DNA of 64,000 nt from NCBI RefSeq assembly GCF_000745455.1, contig NZ_JQJI01000001.1, positions 1 through 64,000 of the forward strand. The letters are read 5' to 3'. This document shows, in pieces, positions 8,399 through 16,977 of the stretch. The number at the start of each line of letters is the position of its first letter. Position 1 is the first letter of the stretch. The position numbers and the translations under genes are program-made. Origin of the DNA: Mesoaciditoga lauensis cd-1655R = DSM 25116 (lineage in GTDB: Bacteria > Thermotogota > Thermotogae > Mesoaciditogales > Mesoaciditogaceae). Under the pieces are notes generated by a model. It searched no databases, had not been told where the DNA came from, and saw only the letters and a program-made list of their open reading frames with translations.

Positions 8399-8797
8399 AT
8401 GATAGCAATAAAGATAAATTATCATTCCGACGTTCCCGTTTACAAGCAGATAATTACTGAATTTGCAGATGCCATAATTTCGGGAAGATTAAAAGAGGGA
8501 GAAGATCTTCCTTCCATAAGGAAATTGGCCCTAAAGATAAAAGTAAATCCCAACACGATAGCAAAAGCGTACTTGCTCCTGCAAACAAAAGGGTATATAT
8601 ACTCCATCTCTGGTGTGGGATACAAAGTGGCCAAACCTCCTATGGAAGCGATGGAAGAACGCTTAAAAGAACTTGAAAACGATTTAAGGGACACGTTAAT
8701 GAAGATGAAAAAATTTCCCATCAACGGAGAGACATTACGAAAAAGGGTTTCTCTCCTCGTGGAAGAGGTGATCAAGAATGTCCATAGTGAAAGTTGA
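8399..8797 (+). CDS. GntR-family transcriptional regulator, YtrA subfamily
   Basis: A 132-residue regulator with an N-terminal winged HTH: PVYKQIITEFADAIISGRL, then LPSIRKLALKIKVNPNTIAKAYLLL. A short helical C-terminus takes the place of a ligand-binding domain, which defines the YtrA type. These usually repress a neighbouring ABC exporter, and one follows directly. The ATG at 8399 starts the typical N-terminus; a GTG at 8390 is an alternative. It overlaps the ABC ATPase gene by 20 bases. Confidence 0.9.
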   Translation: MIAIKINYHSDVPVYKQIITEFADAIISGRLKEGEDLPSIRKLALKIKVNPNTIAKAYLLLQTKGYIYSISGVGYKVAKPPMEAMEERLKELENDLRDTLMKMKKFPINGETLRKRVSLLVEEVIKNVHSES

Positions 8798-9485
8798 CTC
8801 ACTCTCAAAAGTTTATCGTAATGGCGTTAAAGCGCTTAAAGATGTTAGCTTCGAGGTGAAAGAGAAGACAATATTTGCGGTGTTAGGGCCTAACGGGGCT
8901 GGAAAAACAACGTTGCTCAAATGCATACTTGGAATGCTCAAACCGACAAGCGGGAGTGTAAACGTGTTCGGTACCATACCTTTTCCAAATGGCGTAAAAA
9001 ACGCTTCTTTTGTTCCAGAAGAAAAAAGCCTATACGATTGGATTAAAATTCCCAAAATGGTCGATATCTTTGCCTCATTTGCACCTCATTTTTCAATGGA
9101 AAGATTTAAAGATTTGTCAAGAAGACTTTCTTTATCTTTTGAAGGAAAAATTGGAGAACTATCCCAAGGAAACAGGACAAAATTATACGTTTCCCTGGCT
9201 TTCGCTCAGGATGTGGATTTGTACGTTTTGGATGAACCAACCTGGGGATTGGATCCGATAGTGCGCCATGAAGTCCTTAACGTTGTTAAGGAAAGTGTGC
9301 TCGATGGAAAAACGATCTTGTATTCATCTCATATTCTTTCTGAAGTGGAAGAAGTTTGCGATGAGTTGGTAATTCTTAAAGAAGGAAATATACTCTACAA
9401 CGGTACTTTAGATGATCTAAAAGAAAAGAAGAAAACCACTCTCTCAAACGCTTTTCTAGAAATGATAAAGGGTGATTCAATATGA
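8778..9485 (+). CDS. ABC transporter ATP-binding protein (exporter type)
   Basis: A 235-residue single-domain ATPase. Walker A is GPNGAGKTTLL near residue 37, the signature is LSQGNRTKL (LSQGN instead of LSGGQ, usual in ABC-2 partners), and Walker B is LYVLDEPTWGLDP. The H-loop lies in YSSHILSE. It belongs with the permease next door, whose ATG overlaps its stop. Substrate unknown; YtrA-controlled systems often export lipids, peptides or antibiotics. Confidence 0.92.
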   Translation: MSIVKVDSLSKVYRNGVKALKDVSFEVKEKTIFAVLGPNGAGKTTLLKCILGMLKPTSGSVNVFGTIPFPNGVKNASFVPEEKSLYDWIKIPKMVDIFASFAPHFSMERFKDLSRRLSLSFEGKIGELSQGNRTKLYVSLAFAQDVDLYVLDEPTWGLDPIVRHEVLNVVKESVLDGKTILYSSHILSEVEEVCDELVILKEGNILYNGTLDDLKEKKKTTLSNAFLEMIKGDSI

Positions 9486-10246
9486 ACTTTTACAAAGAAT
9501 GGAGAATGTTAAAATGGAAATTCATCACCATATTGCTTATCATGACAGCTTCTGCAATGGTAGTTGTACTCACCAGAAATATAGCGATAAGCGCTTTGAA
9601 CTCTCCCCAAGTCCAAGAGTATTTGAAAAATTCGTCGAAGGCGATGTCACAGCTTCTGAGTGAGATTTCCACAAATTTCACTTATTACTCCTTCACTCAA
9701 TGGTTTGGGAAAAGTTACATTCAGTTAGTGGCAATATTTGCAGCCATCATGAGTTTTTCTTCGTTCAGTAAGGAATTTTCGAAAAAGACCATTTATCTTT
9801 TAGCTGGCAGGATGAACCGATGGGAAATCTACATTTCGAAAACGCTAACCGGCTATATGGCATTTGCCATTATCGTTGTCTCCGGAGGGGTAGCGTATTA
9901 CATCACCGCGCTGTTAATGGGATATCATCTTCAACTTCAAATGATCCTTTCGTGGACATTTACCACGACCATTGGAGGCCTGTTGCTTTACCAAATAGGG
10001 ATGTATATCTCCATCCTTTTTAAAGACCAGATAAAGTCCCTTCTCTTGGACATAGCCGTTTATGTTGGTTTGTACATTACAAGCATGCTTAAGCCTACAA
10101 GATTTCTAAATCTATTCGGATATATGGCTCAAAATGATCTGCTTCGTGGAAAAGGCATAAACATCTTTTCAACCTTAACAGTGTGCATCATTTGCCTTTT
10201 AATTTTCGTTGGAGGCTACTTCCAATTTAAATTTAAAGATCTTTGA
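9482..10246 (+). CDS. ABC-2 type permease
   Basis: A 254-residue integral membrane protein with about six hydrophobic helices (near residues 15-35, 75-95, 115-140, 145-170, 175-200 and 225-250). It is the partner of the preceding ATPase and coupled to it by an ATGA overlap. Between the first two helices lies a loop of about 40 residues. It has the general ABC-2 membrane plan, but no motif that gives the substrate. Confidence 0.85.
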   Translation: MNFYKEWRMLKWKFITILLIMTASAMVVVLTRNIAISALNSPQVQEYLKNSSKAMSQLLSEISTNFTYYSFTQWFGKSYIQLVAIFAAIMSFSSFSKEFSKKTIYLLAGRMNRWEIYISKTLTGYMAFAIIVVSGGVAYYITALLMGYHLQLQMILSWTFTTTIGGLLLYQIGMYISILFKDQIKSLLLDIAVYVGLYITSMLKPTRFLNLFGYMAQNDLLRGKGINIFSTLTVCIICLLIFVGGYFQFKFKDL

Positions 10247-10269
10247 AAGTGTTGAAAAGGGGTGATGTG

Positions 10270-10590
10270 ATGATAATCACAACGACTGAAAACGTTCCGG
10301 GATATGAGGTGAAAGAGTACGTTGGTTTGGTCAGGGGAAATGCCGTGCTTTCGAGAAATGTTGGTGTAGACATAGCAGCTGGCCTTAAGACGCTTGTGGG
10401 AGGTGAGATAAAAGGTTACAGAGAATTGTTAACCAAAGCCAGAGAATTGGCAATAGAGCGAATGATAGATGAAGCGGAAAAATTAAATGCGGATGCTGTG
10501 GTAATGGTAAGGCTTGCAACAAGCCAAATAATGTCCGGTGCTGCTGAAATAGTTGCTTACGGAACGGCTGTTAAGATATCAAAAATTTAA
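10270..10590 (+). CDS. YbjQ/UPF0145 family protein
   Basis: A 106-residue protein beginning IITTTENVPGYEVKEY, a typical YbjQ N-terminus. The conserved core follows: GLVRGNAVLSRNVGVDI, then a helix RELLTKARELAIERM and NADAVVMVRLATSQI. The family forms pentameric rings and is loosely linked to heavy-metal binding; biochemical function is not established. The ATG at 10270 follows AAAGGGGTGAT; an in-frame TTG at 10243 is too close to the permease stop and lacks a ribosome site. Confidence 0.88.
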   Translation: MIITTTENVPGYEVKEYVGLVRGNAVLSRNVGVDIAAGLKTLVGGEIKGYRELLTKARELAIERMIDEAEKLNADAVVMVRLATSQIMSGAAEIVAYGTAVKISKI

Positions 10591-10623
10591 AATGTGGGAT
10601 TCCTCACAAGGAGGGATGTTTTA

Positions 10624-11913
10624 ATGAAAAAAAGTATTTTACTTCTGAGTTTTGTTTTGGTATTGCTTTCACTCACAGTGATGGCGGGAACTTATCCAAA
10701 TACCTACTATGCCAACGCAAAGACATTCATTGGTTACCTCTCTTCTGAAAACTTCTCAGCGGCCCAAGAAATGTTCAACCAGCAAATGAAAAAAGATTTA
10801 CCACTCCAAAAACTTGAAGCTTTATGGAACACAGTAAAAGCACAAGCTGGTGAATTTTCTGGCATAGAAAAAATGGGAATTGCGAAGAGTGGAGAATACA
10901 TTGTTGTGGTGGTGAATGTAAAATTCCAACACGCGTACCTGGATTTCAAATTGGTATTTGATTCCTCTCTCAAAATCGCTGGACTTTGGATAACACAAGC
11001 TAAAACTCCAAAATATGAACTTCCATCGTATGTTGATCTTTCGGCTTTTACGGTGAAAAAGATCGAAATAGGCCAAAAATGGAAATTACCGGCAGAACTC
11101 ACCATTCCAAGAGGAAAAGGGCCGTTTCCTGCCGTTGTGCTAATTCCCGGTTCAGGTCCGTCTGATATGAACGAGACTATTGGAGTGAATGAACCTTTTA
11201 AAGATATCGCATATGGGCTTTCAACCATGGGAATTGCCGTGTTGAGATACGACAAACGTGCTCATGTTTACGCCAAGGAGATAAAAGATATAAACGTTCA
11301 AAACATTTACCTTCAAGATGCATCTTACGCTATAGAGTACATGCTAAAAGAACCTAATGTAAGTAAAGTATTTGTACTTGGTCATAGTTTGGGAGCTTAT
11401 CTTTTGCCGGAAATAGCAAAGGAGAATCCACAAGTTGCAGGTTTAATTATGCTTGCTCCTCCTGCGAGAGACCTGGCGCATGTGATGGTAGATCAGCTCG
11501 AATATATCCTAAAACTTTCACCAAATAGTGCCGATGAAATCGAGAAAATTCTTGATAAGCTCAAACTCATTGAAGAGCACAAGCTCGATGCAAATGAATT
11601 CGTCATGGGAGCACCGGCAAGCTATTATTATGAATTGGAAAAGTACGATCCCATAAGCATTTTAAAGACCCTCTCCAAACCTGTCCTCATATGCCAGGGT
11701 GGAAAGGATTACCAGGTAACGGCCAAAGACTATAACATGTTCAAGAACGCATTTCAATCCAATTCACTATTTACGTTTAAATGGTATCCAAATTTGAGCC
11801 ATATATTCACCCCTGTATCCGGTGTGCCATCACCTGCGAACTATCAGACGGCATCAAATGTCTCACAAGAGGTTATTGAAGAGTTGGCAGATTGGATTCA
11901 AAGGCATTTGTGA
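10624..11913 (+). CDS. Secreted alpha/beta hydrolase with N-terminal DUF3887-like domain
   Basis: A 429-residue exported hydrolase. Signal peptide is about residues 1-19, ending LTVMA. A domain of about 110 residues follows (YYANAKTFIGYLSSENFSA onward), like the DUF3887/NTF2-type module found before hydrolases. The catalytic domain has the oxyanion segment VVLIPGSGPSDMNE, the nucleophile elbow GHSLGAY, the acid in GGKDYQV, and His in NLSHIF. Probably an esterase or peptidase of the envelope. ATG at 10624 is eight bases after AAGGAGGG. Confidence 0.88.
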   Translation: MKKSILLLSFVLVLLSLTVMAGTYPNTYYANAKTFIGYLSSENFSAAQEMFNQQMKKDLPLQKLEALWNTVKAQAGEFSGIEKMGIAKSGEYIVVVVNVKFQHAYLDFKLVFDSSLKIAGLWITQAKTPKYELPSYVDLSAFTVKKIEIGQKWKLPAELTIPRGKGPFPAVVLIPGSGPSDMNETIGVNEPFKDIAYGLSTMGIAVLRYDKRAHVYAKEIKDINVQNIYLQDASYAIEYMLKEPNVSKVFVLGHSLGAYLLPEIAKENPQVAGLIMLAPPARDLAHVMVDQLEYILKLSPNSADEIEKILDKLKLIEEHKLDANEFVMGAPASYYYELEKYDPISILKTLSKPVLICQGGKDYQVTAKDYNMFKNAFQSNSLFTFKWYPNLSHIFTPVSGVPSPANYQTASNVSQEVIEELADWIQRHL

Positions 11914-11983
11914 TAATAAGTGAATAATGAAAGTTTTCATTTAAACATATGTAACGCTAATAAGATGTGAAAGAACAAAATTA

Positions 11984-12060
11984 GGGGCACACGACGTGCC
12001 TCATTTTTTGAGTCGTAAGATGGATAAAAGAGCGAATCCGTTCCGACGGGGCTTCGAAAA
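11984..12060 (-). repeat. Structured interspersed repeat, copy C (inverted, partial)
   Basis: Read on the minus strand this shows CGAAGC, GGAACGGATTCGCTCTT, ATCCATCTTACGACTC and ATGAGGCACG, the left arms of copies A, B, D and E. It then jumps to a GTGTGCC-like remnant and loses similarity. The right arms needed to close the stems are missing, so it looks like a decayed or internally deleted copy. It lies in the 11914-12395 gap, which holds no supported gene. Confidence 0.75.
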
Positions 12061-12161
12061 AAAATGTCTTGACCGCTTGGAAAGCGGGTTTTAAATCAAA
12101 AAGTGTAGTCGAATGTGGCTCACATGTTCTCATAGGGAGATTAATGCTTCTTGTAATACCT

Positions 12162-12216
12162 TTCGCAATGTTCATGCGCAACATGAGTTTCTTATTCAAT
12201 GAGATGGCATTGCGAA
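12162..12216. repeat. Inverted repeat in the intergenic region
   Basis: TTCGCAATG (12162-12170) is exactly complementary to CATTGCGAA (12208-12216), with a 37-base loop. It lies 180 bases before the Spy-like gene. It could be a 5' regulatory structure or a remnant of a repeat; no T-run follows, so it is not a classical terminator. Confidence 0.4.
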
Positions 12217-12395
12217 TGCATTGTGATTGATCCTCTCGAATAGAACCATCATTAGAACTTTGTCATGAAATATCTTTATCCATTCTGAGAAAAGATGAAA
12301 AAATGGAAAATATGAAAGAGATGTGAAAAAATTCAACTTATTTTCGGAACAAAAGTCGAATTTATGCAACAAAAAAATATGGAGGTGATTTTCTC

Positions 12396-13157
12396 ATGAA
12401 GAAGCTTCTCATTGTGTTATTCGCTTCGCTGATCGCAACTTCCATCTTTGCATCGGGTGCTTTTCCAGCCCTACTAAATCAACTGCCGCAAAGTTCAAAA
12501 TTGGAGTTGCAGATCAGAATGCTTACCGTAATGGATCACTTGCAGTTCACGACATCGCAAGCCTCAGCGCTTGCCAATGCGATGATCGAATTTAAAAAGG
12601 ACATTGATTCGCTTCAACAGCAACGCACTTCAAGTTTAACGGCATTGCGCGACGCTTTACTTTCTTCGAACAAAGATGCCATTCTCAAAGCAAGAAAAAA
12701 TTTGGAAGAGGTATCTAAATCTTATCTCAAGGCAACGGAAAAATTCAAAGATTCCGTTGAATCCATCGTAACGCTTAAACAAGCGATAATGGCAAGAGAA
12801 TGGTTCAGATCATTCGTTGAAAGTAGAAAAGGTCCATTGCAGAACCTCTTAAAAGATTTCGTATCGAAAAGAAGACCAATTCCTTTGCGCTCACCACAGT
12901 CAAACGCGCCAAAGGCTCCAGTTGAACGTATGAGACCTCAGAAAGGGCAAATGCAAGGACAAATGAAACCTCAAGCGAAGCCACAAATGAGGCCTCCTAT
13001 GGAGAGAAAACCCGGCATGTTTTCTCAACAAACTGGAAGATTGCCGGTAATGGCGGAAATCTCTAGAAAAGAAGATGCCCTTTATCTCATCGTGAATTCC
13101 GAGTTTTACAACATGATAGTGAAAACACTTCAGATGAAAGTAGCAGCCGCTAAATAA
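12396..13157 (+). CDS. Secreted helical protein, Spy/CpxP-like, with Gln/Pro/Met-rich tail
   Basis: A 253-residue exported protein. The signal peptide ends about residue 19 (SIFA). A helical region with an LQFTTSQASAL segment and long amphipathic helices to about residue 150 resembles periplasmic Spy/CpxP-type chaperones. A low-complexity stretch follows (MKPQAKPQMRPPMERKP and similar), then a short conserved-looking end. Family placement is tentative. ATG at 12396 follows GGAGGTGA. Its last 8 bases overlap the end of the converging TPR gene. Confidence 0.65.
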   Translation: MKKLLIVLFASLIATSIFASGAFPALLNQLPQSSKLELQIRMLTVMDHLQFTTSQASALANAMIEFKKDIDSLQQQRTSSLTALRDALLSSNKDAILKARKNLEEVSKSYLKATEKFKDSVESIVTLKQAIMAREWFRSFVESRKGPLQNLLKDFVSKRRPIPLRSPQSNAPKAPVERMRPQKGQMQGQMKPQAKPQMRPPMERKPGMFSQQTGRLPVMAEISRKEDALYLIVNSEFYNMIVKTLQMKVAAAK

Positions 13158-14754
13158 GCGTTTCCATAATATTCATTTTTGTTTTGGAAGTATTTATTGA
13201 GAGAAGAAAATTCTTTGGATCCGGATGCCCATCCAAGAGGTGAAGAACCATAACAAAGAAGACGGCCGCCTCGGATGGGCTTTTTATTGGTCTGGGTGCT
13301 TCTTCTTCGAGATCGTAGTGATCGTCTTCTACAGCTTTTGAAACTTCTTTACCAATTTCCCATGATACATCTACCACGAAAACGCTTGCGCTTTCCAAAG
13401 CGGAAGGAATGTCTTCTTGAAGTACGTTTTTTGCAAGGTATATTCTATACAACAAAAGAAAAAGTCCCAGCACTTCTACAGAACTTGTAAGGGCAAGTGC
13501 GGTCTGTGTGAGGATCTTCTCGGAAAGATATGGACATTTTCCATACTTTTCCACTATGGATGAAAAAACATGAAGTACTTCTTCAGAGAACAGTTCTTCT
13601 TTTGGAAGAGAGCCTTCCTTCATCTGTTCAAGCCTTTTCTTTAACTTCTCATCTTGAAAATCAAAATCGTTAAGAAATTCCAAAAGGTCCGGAGATGTTT
13701 TATCCTTGCATTTCATTTCAAAATCAAGAAGAGGAAGTCTTGCTTTGAATTCACCTTCATCACGATGGTTGCAAATCTCCATTGCTTCATCTAAAAGATG
13801 GTTAAAAGCGTACACATCGACAGCGGCCAAAAGAAAACCTTTTTCTTCTATGCCCATTTCCATTCCTTTTTCAACGAAATCTAATGCCTCTTCGTAAAGC
13901 CCTAAGAGCTTTTGAATTATCACAAGTTCCGTTAAAACTTCTGAATTTTCAATTCCCTCTTCCCACAAACTTTTCAGCACTTTCAACGCTTCAAAGACTT
14001 TACCAAGTCTGTAAAGGGCATAAGAGAGATTGTATTTAGCTTGCCATCCACCTTCTCCCTTTGAAATAGAATTTTTAAATTCACGCTCTGCAAGGGAAAA
14101 TTTTTGCAGTAAATTGGCAGCCACTCCGATTCTCCAATGAACGGCAGGAAGTTCTTTGTCGATTTTTAAAGCTTGCTGATAAAGTGTTAACGAAGACTTC
14201 GCATCACCTAATTTAAGATAAGCATCTCCCATTACTATGTAACTCAAAGGGAAGTTAGGATCTATTTGAATGATATCTTTGCAAGTTTCTATGGCTTCAT
14301 CCGTCTCATTTTTTTGAAGCAATGTTCTTGCCAATTCTAAACGTGCTGGTATAAAATCATCGTTTAAACTTATGGCTTCTCTAAGAAGCAGTTCTGAACT
14401 GTCAAGATTTCCTTCTTCTCTTTCTATTATTCCAAGATGAAATGGATACCTGTAATCCTTCTTATACTGCGCAGCCTTTTCAACATATTCCCGTGCAAGC
14501 TGGAAATTTCTGGAATTTATCGCATCCCTTGCACGATCGTAGAGCAAATACAAATAATAGGAAAGATAATAGTCCAAATCTTTTCCCGTTTTCACTTGGG
14601 CTTCCAGCCCTCTTAAAATAACTTCATTTGAGAGTTTGTTTTCTTTCACTACCTTTTCAAAATCTTCCGCCAAAATAGGAAGCTTAACAGGTAAGTTTGA
14701 CAATTTTGCTTTGTTTGGATCAAGTGGAAGATACACCAAAACCGTTTTCTTCAC
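13150..14754 (-). CDS. Tetratricopeptide-repeat protein
   Basis: A 534-residue protein without signal peptide. At least six TPR-like units are visible between about residues 75 and 330, for example PFHLGIIEREEGNLDSSELL, LELARTLLQKNETDEAIETC, YIVMGDAYLKLGDAKSSLTL and AKYNLSYALYRLGKVFEALK. The C-terminal 200 residues are helical and unassigned. The GTG start at 14754 overlaps the stop of the upstream NtrC-like gene (GTGA), so the two are probably co-translated and may act together as a scaffold and regulator. Confidence 0.82.
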   Translation of the reverse strand: MKKTVLVYLPLDPNKAKLSNLPVKLPILAEDFEKVVKENKLSNEVILRGLEAQVKTGKDLDYYLSYYLYLLYDRARDAINSRNFQLAREYVEKAAQYKKDYRYPFHLGIIEREEGNLDSSELLLREAISLNDDFIPARLELARTLLQKNETDEAIETCKDIIQIDPNFPLSYIVMGDAYLKLGDAKSSLTLYQQALKIDKELPAVHWRIGVAANLLQKFSLAEREFKNSISKGEGGWQAKYNLSYALYRLGKVFEALKVLKSLWEEGIENSEVLTELVIIQKLLGLYEEALDFVEKGMEMGIEEKGFLLAAVDVYAFNHLLDEAMEICNHRDEGEFKARLPLLDFEMKCKDKTSPDLLEFLNDFDFQDEKLKKRLEQMKEGSLPKEELFSEEVLHVFSSIVEKYGKCPYLSEKILTQTALALTSSVEVLGLFLLLYRIYLAKNVLQEDIPSALESASVFVVDVSWEIGKEVSKAVEDDHYDLEEEAPRPIKSPSEAAVFFVMVLHLLDGHPDPKNFLLSINTSKTKMNIMETLI

Positions 14755-15899
14755 TTTCTATCATCCAATCCATATAACTTCAATTTCTTTGTCAGAGTCT
14801 TAGGGTTGATGCCAAGGAGCCTGCTCAGTTTTCCCCTGTTAAGTCCATACAATTCAATGGCTTTTTTTATGAGTTCCTTTTCGGCTTCTGCGCTCACGTC
14901 TTTCACGTAATCTTTCAATTTCGGTAAGGATTTAAGAGAGTTGGTGTTTGGCTGTATTTTTTCTTTTCCCACCGCGAAAGATTTACAAAAGTTCAGGAAT
15001 TCTTTCCAGTTTCCACTCCATTTGGATACTTTCACTCTGTTTTCAATATCATCCGAGATTTCCGTATTCACATTCGTCATTTCCTGACCAAGAAATGCCA
15101 CAAAAAATCTTAGAATTGTTGGCAAAGAATCACCAATATTTCTCAACGGAGGAATTTTAGAAATGGCGGTTCCTGCCAGCTGCCTGAGATATGGAGGAAC
15201 TTTCCTTTCGTTTTCAAAATGAAAGATAACCCGCGAAAGGCATTTTTCTTTCGAATCACTCAGGTAAGGGGAAAAGAAACCCAACGTAGCCGCACGTGCT
15301 ATTTTAAAGGAAACGTGTTCAGAACATTTATCACAGTTCATCAACACCAACACGCCTTCTCTTGAGAGAAGGGGCGGATGATTTTTGCTCCCAAATATTC
15401 TTAACATCATTTCTTCCTTTGAAGCCACGGAAAAATCTATTGTTTCATGATTTTCAAGGAGAGTCCATAATATCCATTCTTCCAAAAGTCCGTCTTCAGA
15501 TATGACTATTGAAAGTCTGGAAAGGGCATTCTGAGAAAACTCATGGTATGCTTGCGCCATCAATGGATCCAACAATATTGGCTCCATCATGAGTTCCTTC
15601 GCCCTCTTTATTTTATTTGTTTGTTGTCTCTCCTTGACGACTTTTTCTATCAAATAGAGCGCTTTTACGGCCTCATCAATTTGAAGGTTGAAAGCATCTT
15701 CAATGCGATCAGGGCCAACATTTATGAACAGTGTGCCAAAATTTGAGAAGTTCTTCGCCTTTGTGAAATCTTTACCTTCTTTCACAACTATGACATCCCA
15801 AAAATTGGAATAGACAACGTTCTCTATCTTTTTGTAAAGCACTGGATTGAATTTCTTGAATTTAGAGCCAATTCCAAAAGGAACCAATATTTTCAACAT
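14751..15899 (-). CDS. Degenerate NtrC-like protein with Fis-type HTH
   Basis: A 382-residue protein. The C-terminus (KKAIELYGLNRGKLSRLLGI, then PKTLTKKLKLYGL) is a Fis-type HTH as in sigma-54 activators. The middle keeps the AAA+ lid pattern of that family: ISKIPPLRNIGDSLPTILRF, then VSKWSGNWKEFLNFC, equal to PPLRxRxxDIP and WPGNxREL. Where Walker A should be it reads SEDGLLEEWILW, and no GAFTGA loop is present. ATP hydrolysis and sigma-54 activation therefore look lost. The N-terminal 130 residues are unassigned. ATG at 15899 follows GGGAG. Confidence 0.7.
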   Translation of the reverse strand: MLKILVPFGIGSKFKKFNPVLYKKIENVVYSNFWDVIVVKEGKDFTKAKNFSNFGTLFINVGPDRIEDAFNLQIDEAVKALYLIEKVVKERQQTNKIKRAKELMMEPILLDPLMAQAYHEFSQNALSRLSIVISEDGLLEEWILWTLLENHETIDFSVASKEEMMLRIFGSKNHPPLLSREGVLVLMNCDKCSEHVSFKIARAATLGFFSPYLSDSKEKCLSRVIFHFENERKVPPYLRQLAGTAISKIPPLRNIGDSLPTILRFFVAFLGQEMTNVNTEISDDIENRVKVSKWSGNWKEFLNFCKSFAVGKEKIQPNTNSLKSLPKLKDYVKDVSAEAEKELIKKAIELYGLNRGKLSRLLGINPKTLTKKLKLYGLDDRK

Positions 15900-15984
15900 A
15901 AACTCTCCCTGATTTTCTCGTTTTTCTCATCTTGTGCATGAAGATTCCAAACGTTCAAACATTGAATACAACATTTCAGATTAT

Positions 15985-16022
15985 AAAACCATAAAGCGTT
16001 CTTACCTTTTATGTAAGAACGC
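15985..16022 (-). terminator. Putative terminator after carbamate kinase
   Basis: A hairpin of 10 bp, GCGTTCTTAC (15996-16005) with GTAAGAACGC (16013-16022). On the minus strand it is followed by TTTATGGTTTTATAAT, a moderately T-rich run. It sits 17 bases after the arcC stop and would end the long dnaE-to-arcC unit. The same stretch carries a TATAAT that may serve the downstream NtrC-like gene. Confidence 0.6.
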
Positions 16023-16038
16023 CTATTCATCATTTTTC

Positions 16039-16977
16039 TTAATCTGGAACTATAAAAGTGCCACTTTTTCCTTTTAAGGCTTCGCTCACTTTCTCCAAAG
16101 ATGTTATGACGCATTGACGATTCGTGGCTTTTACAAACGCTATGGCAGATTCTATTTTCGGTCCCATAGAACCAGCTGGAAAATGCCCCTCTTCCATCAA
16201 TTTGGAAGCTTGGGAAACCGTTAATTTATCCAAAGCTTTCTGATCTGGCTTGCCGAAATTCACGTAAACTTTTTCCACACCGGTGAGTATTACAAACATA
16301 TCGACATCCAACATTCTTGCTAACAGGGAAGATGCTCTATCTTTATCTATGACTGCTTCCACACCTTCGATCACTCCATCATCCTTTTGCATGACGGGAA
16401 TCCCGCCTCCACCAACGGTGACAGTTATAACTCCTTCTTCCATCAGTTCTTTGACAAGATCTTTTTCAACTACGTCCAAAGGTTGGGGAGAAGGCACAAC
16501 TCTTCTATATCCTCTGCCAGCATCTTCTTTTATCTTCCAACCTTTTTCACGTGCCAATTTTTCTGCCTCTTCCTGGGAATAAAAAGGCCCTACGGGTTTG
16601 GTTGGGTTTTTGAAAGCAGGATCTTCTGGATCAACGACAACTTGAGTGACCAATGCTGCACATTTTCTCTTCATTCCTTTTTTTGCCAGCTGATTTTCAA
16701 AAGCCTGGACTATCAGATATCCCAGCATTCCCTGAGTGTAGGCATCGTTTAGATCCAACGGAAGAGGTGGAAGTTTGTCTTTTGCAAGTTCTTGTTGAAC
16801 TAACAAATTTCCAACCTGTGGACCATTTCCATGGGTGATAACAACGTTCATTCCATCTAAAGCGTCTACAAGATAGGAAGCCGTCACCTGCAAATTCTTT
16901 CTCATTACCTCGGCGCTTGCCATTTCTTTTGGACCTTGAATTGCGTTTCCACCTATCGCTATCACGACGTTTTTCAT
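16039..16977 (-). CDS. arcC: Carbamate kinase
   Basis: A 312-residue amino-acid-kinase-fold enzyme. Family motifs: VVIAIGGNAI at the N-terminus, ITHGNGPQVGNLL, VGGGGIPVM, VIDKDRASSLLAR, ILTGVEKVYVNFGKP and GSMGPKIESAI. Carbamate kinases make ATP from carbamoyl phosphate, usually beside arginine deiminase or a transcarbamoylase; neither is here. Instead its ATG overlaps the stop of phosphate butyryltransferase (ATGA). The family call is firm, but the physiological substrate in this setting is open. Confidence 0.9.
   Translation of the reverse strand: MKNVVIAIGGNAIQGPKEMASAEVMRKNLQVTASYLVDALDGMNVVITHGNGPQVGNLLVQQELAKDKLPPLPLDLNDAYTQGMLGYLIVQAFENQLAKKGMKRKCAALVTQVVVDPEDPAFKNPTKPVGPFYSQEEAEKLAREKGWKIKEDAGRGYRRVVPSPQPLDVVEKDLVKELMEEGVITVTVGGGGIPVMQKDDGVIEGVEAVIDKDRASSLLARMLDVDMFVILTGVEKVYVNFGKPDQKALDKLTVSQASKLMEEGHFPAGSMGPKIESAIAFVKATNRQCVITSLEKVSEALKGKSGTFIVPD

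Noticed and set aside
15893-16114. Minus-strand frame between arcC and the NtrC-like gene
   Set aside because: It overlaps the arcC end and a terminator hairpin, and its composition does not look like protein.
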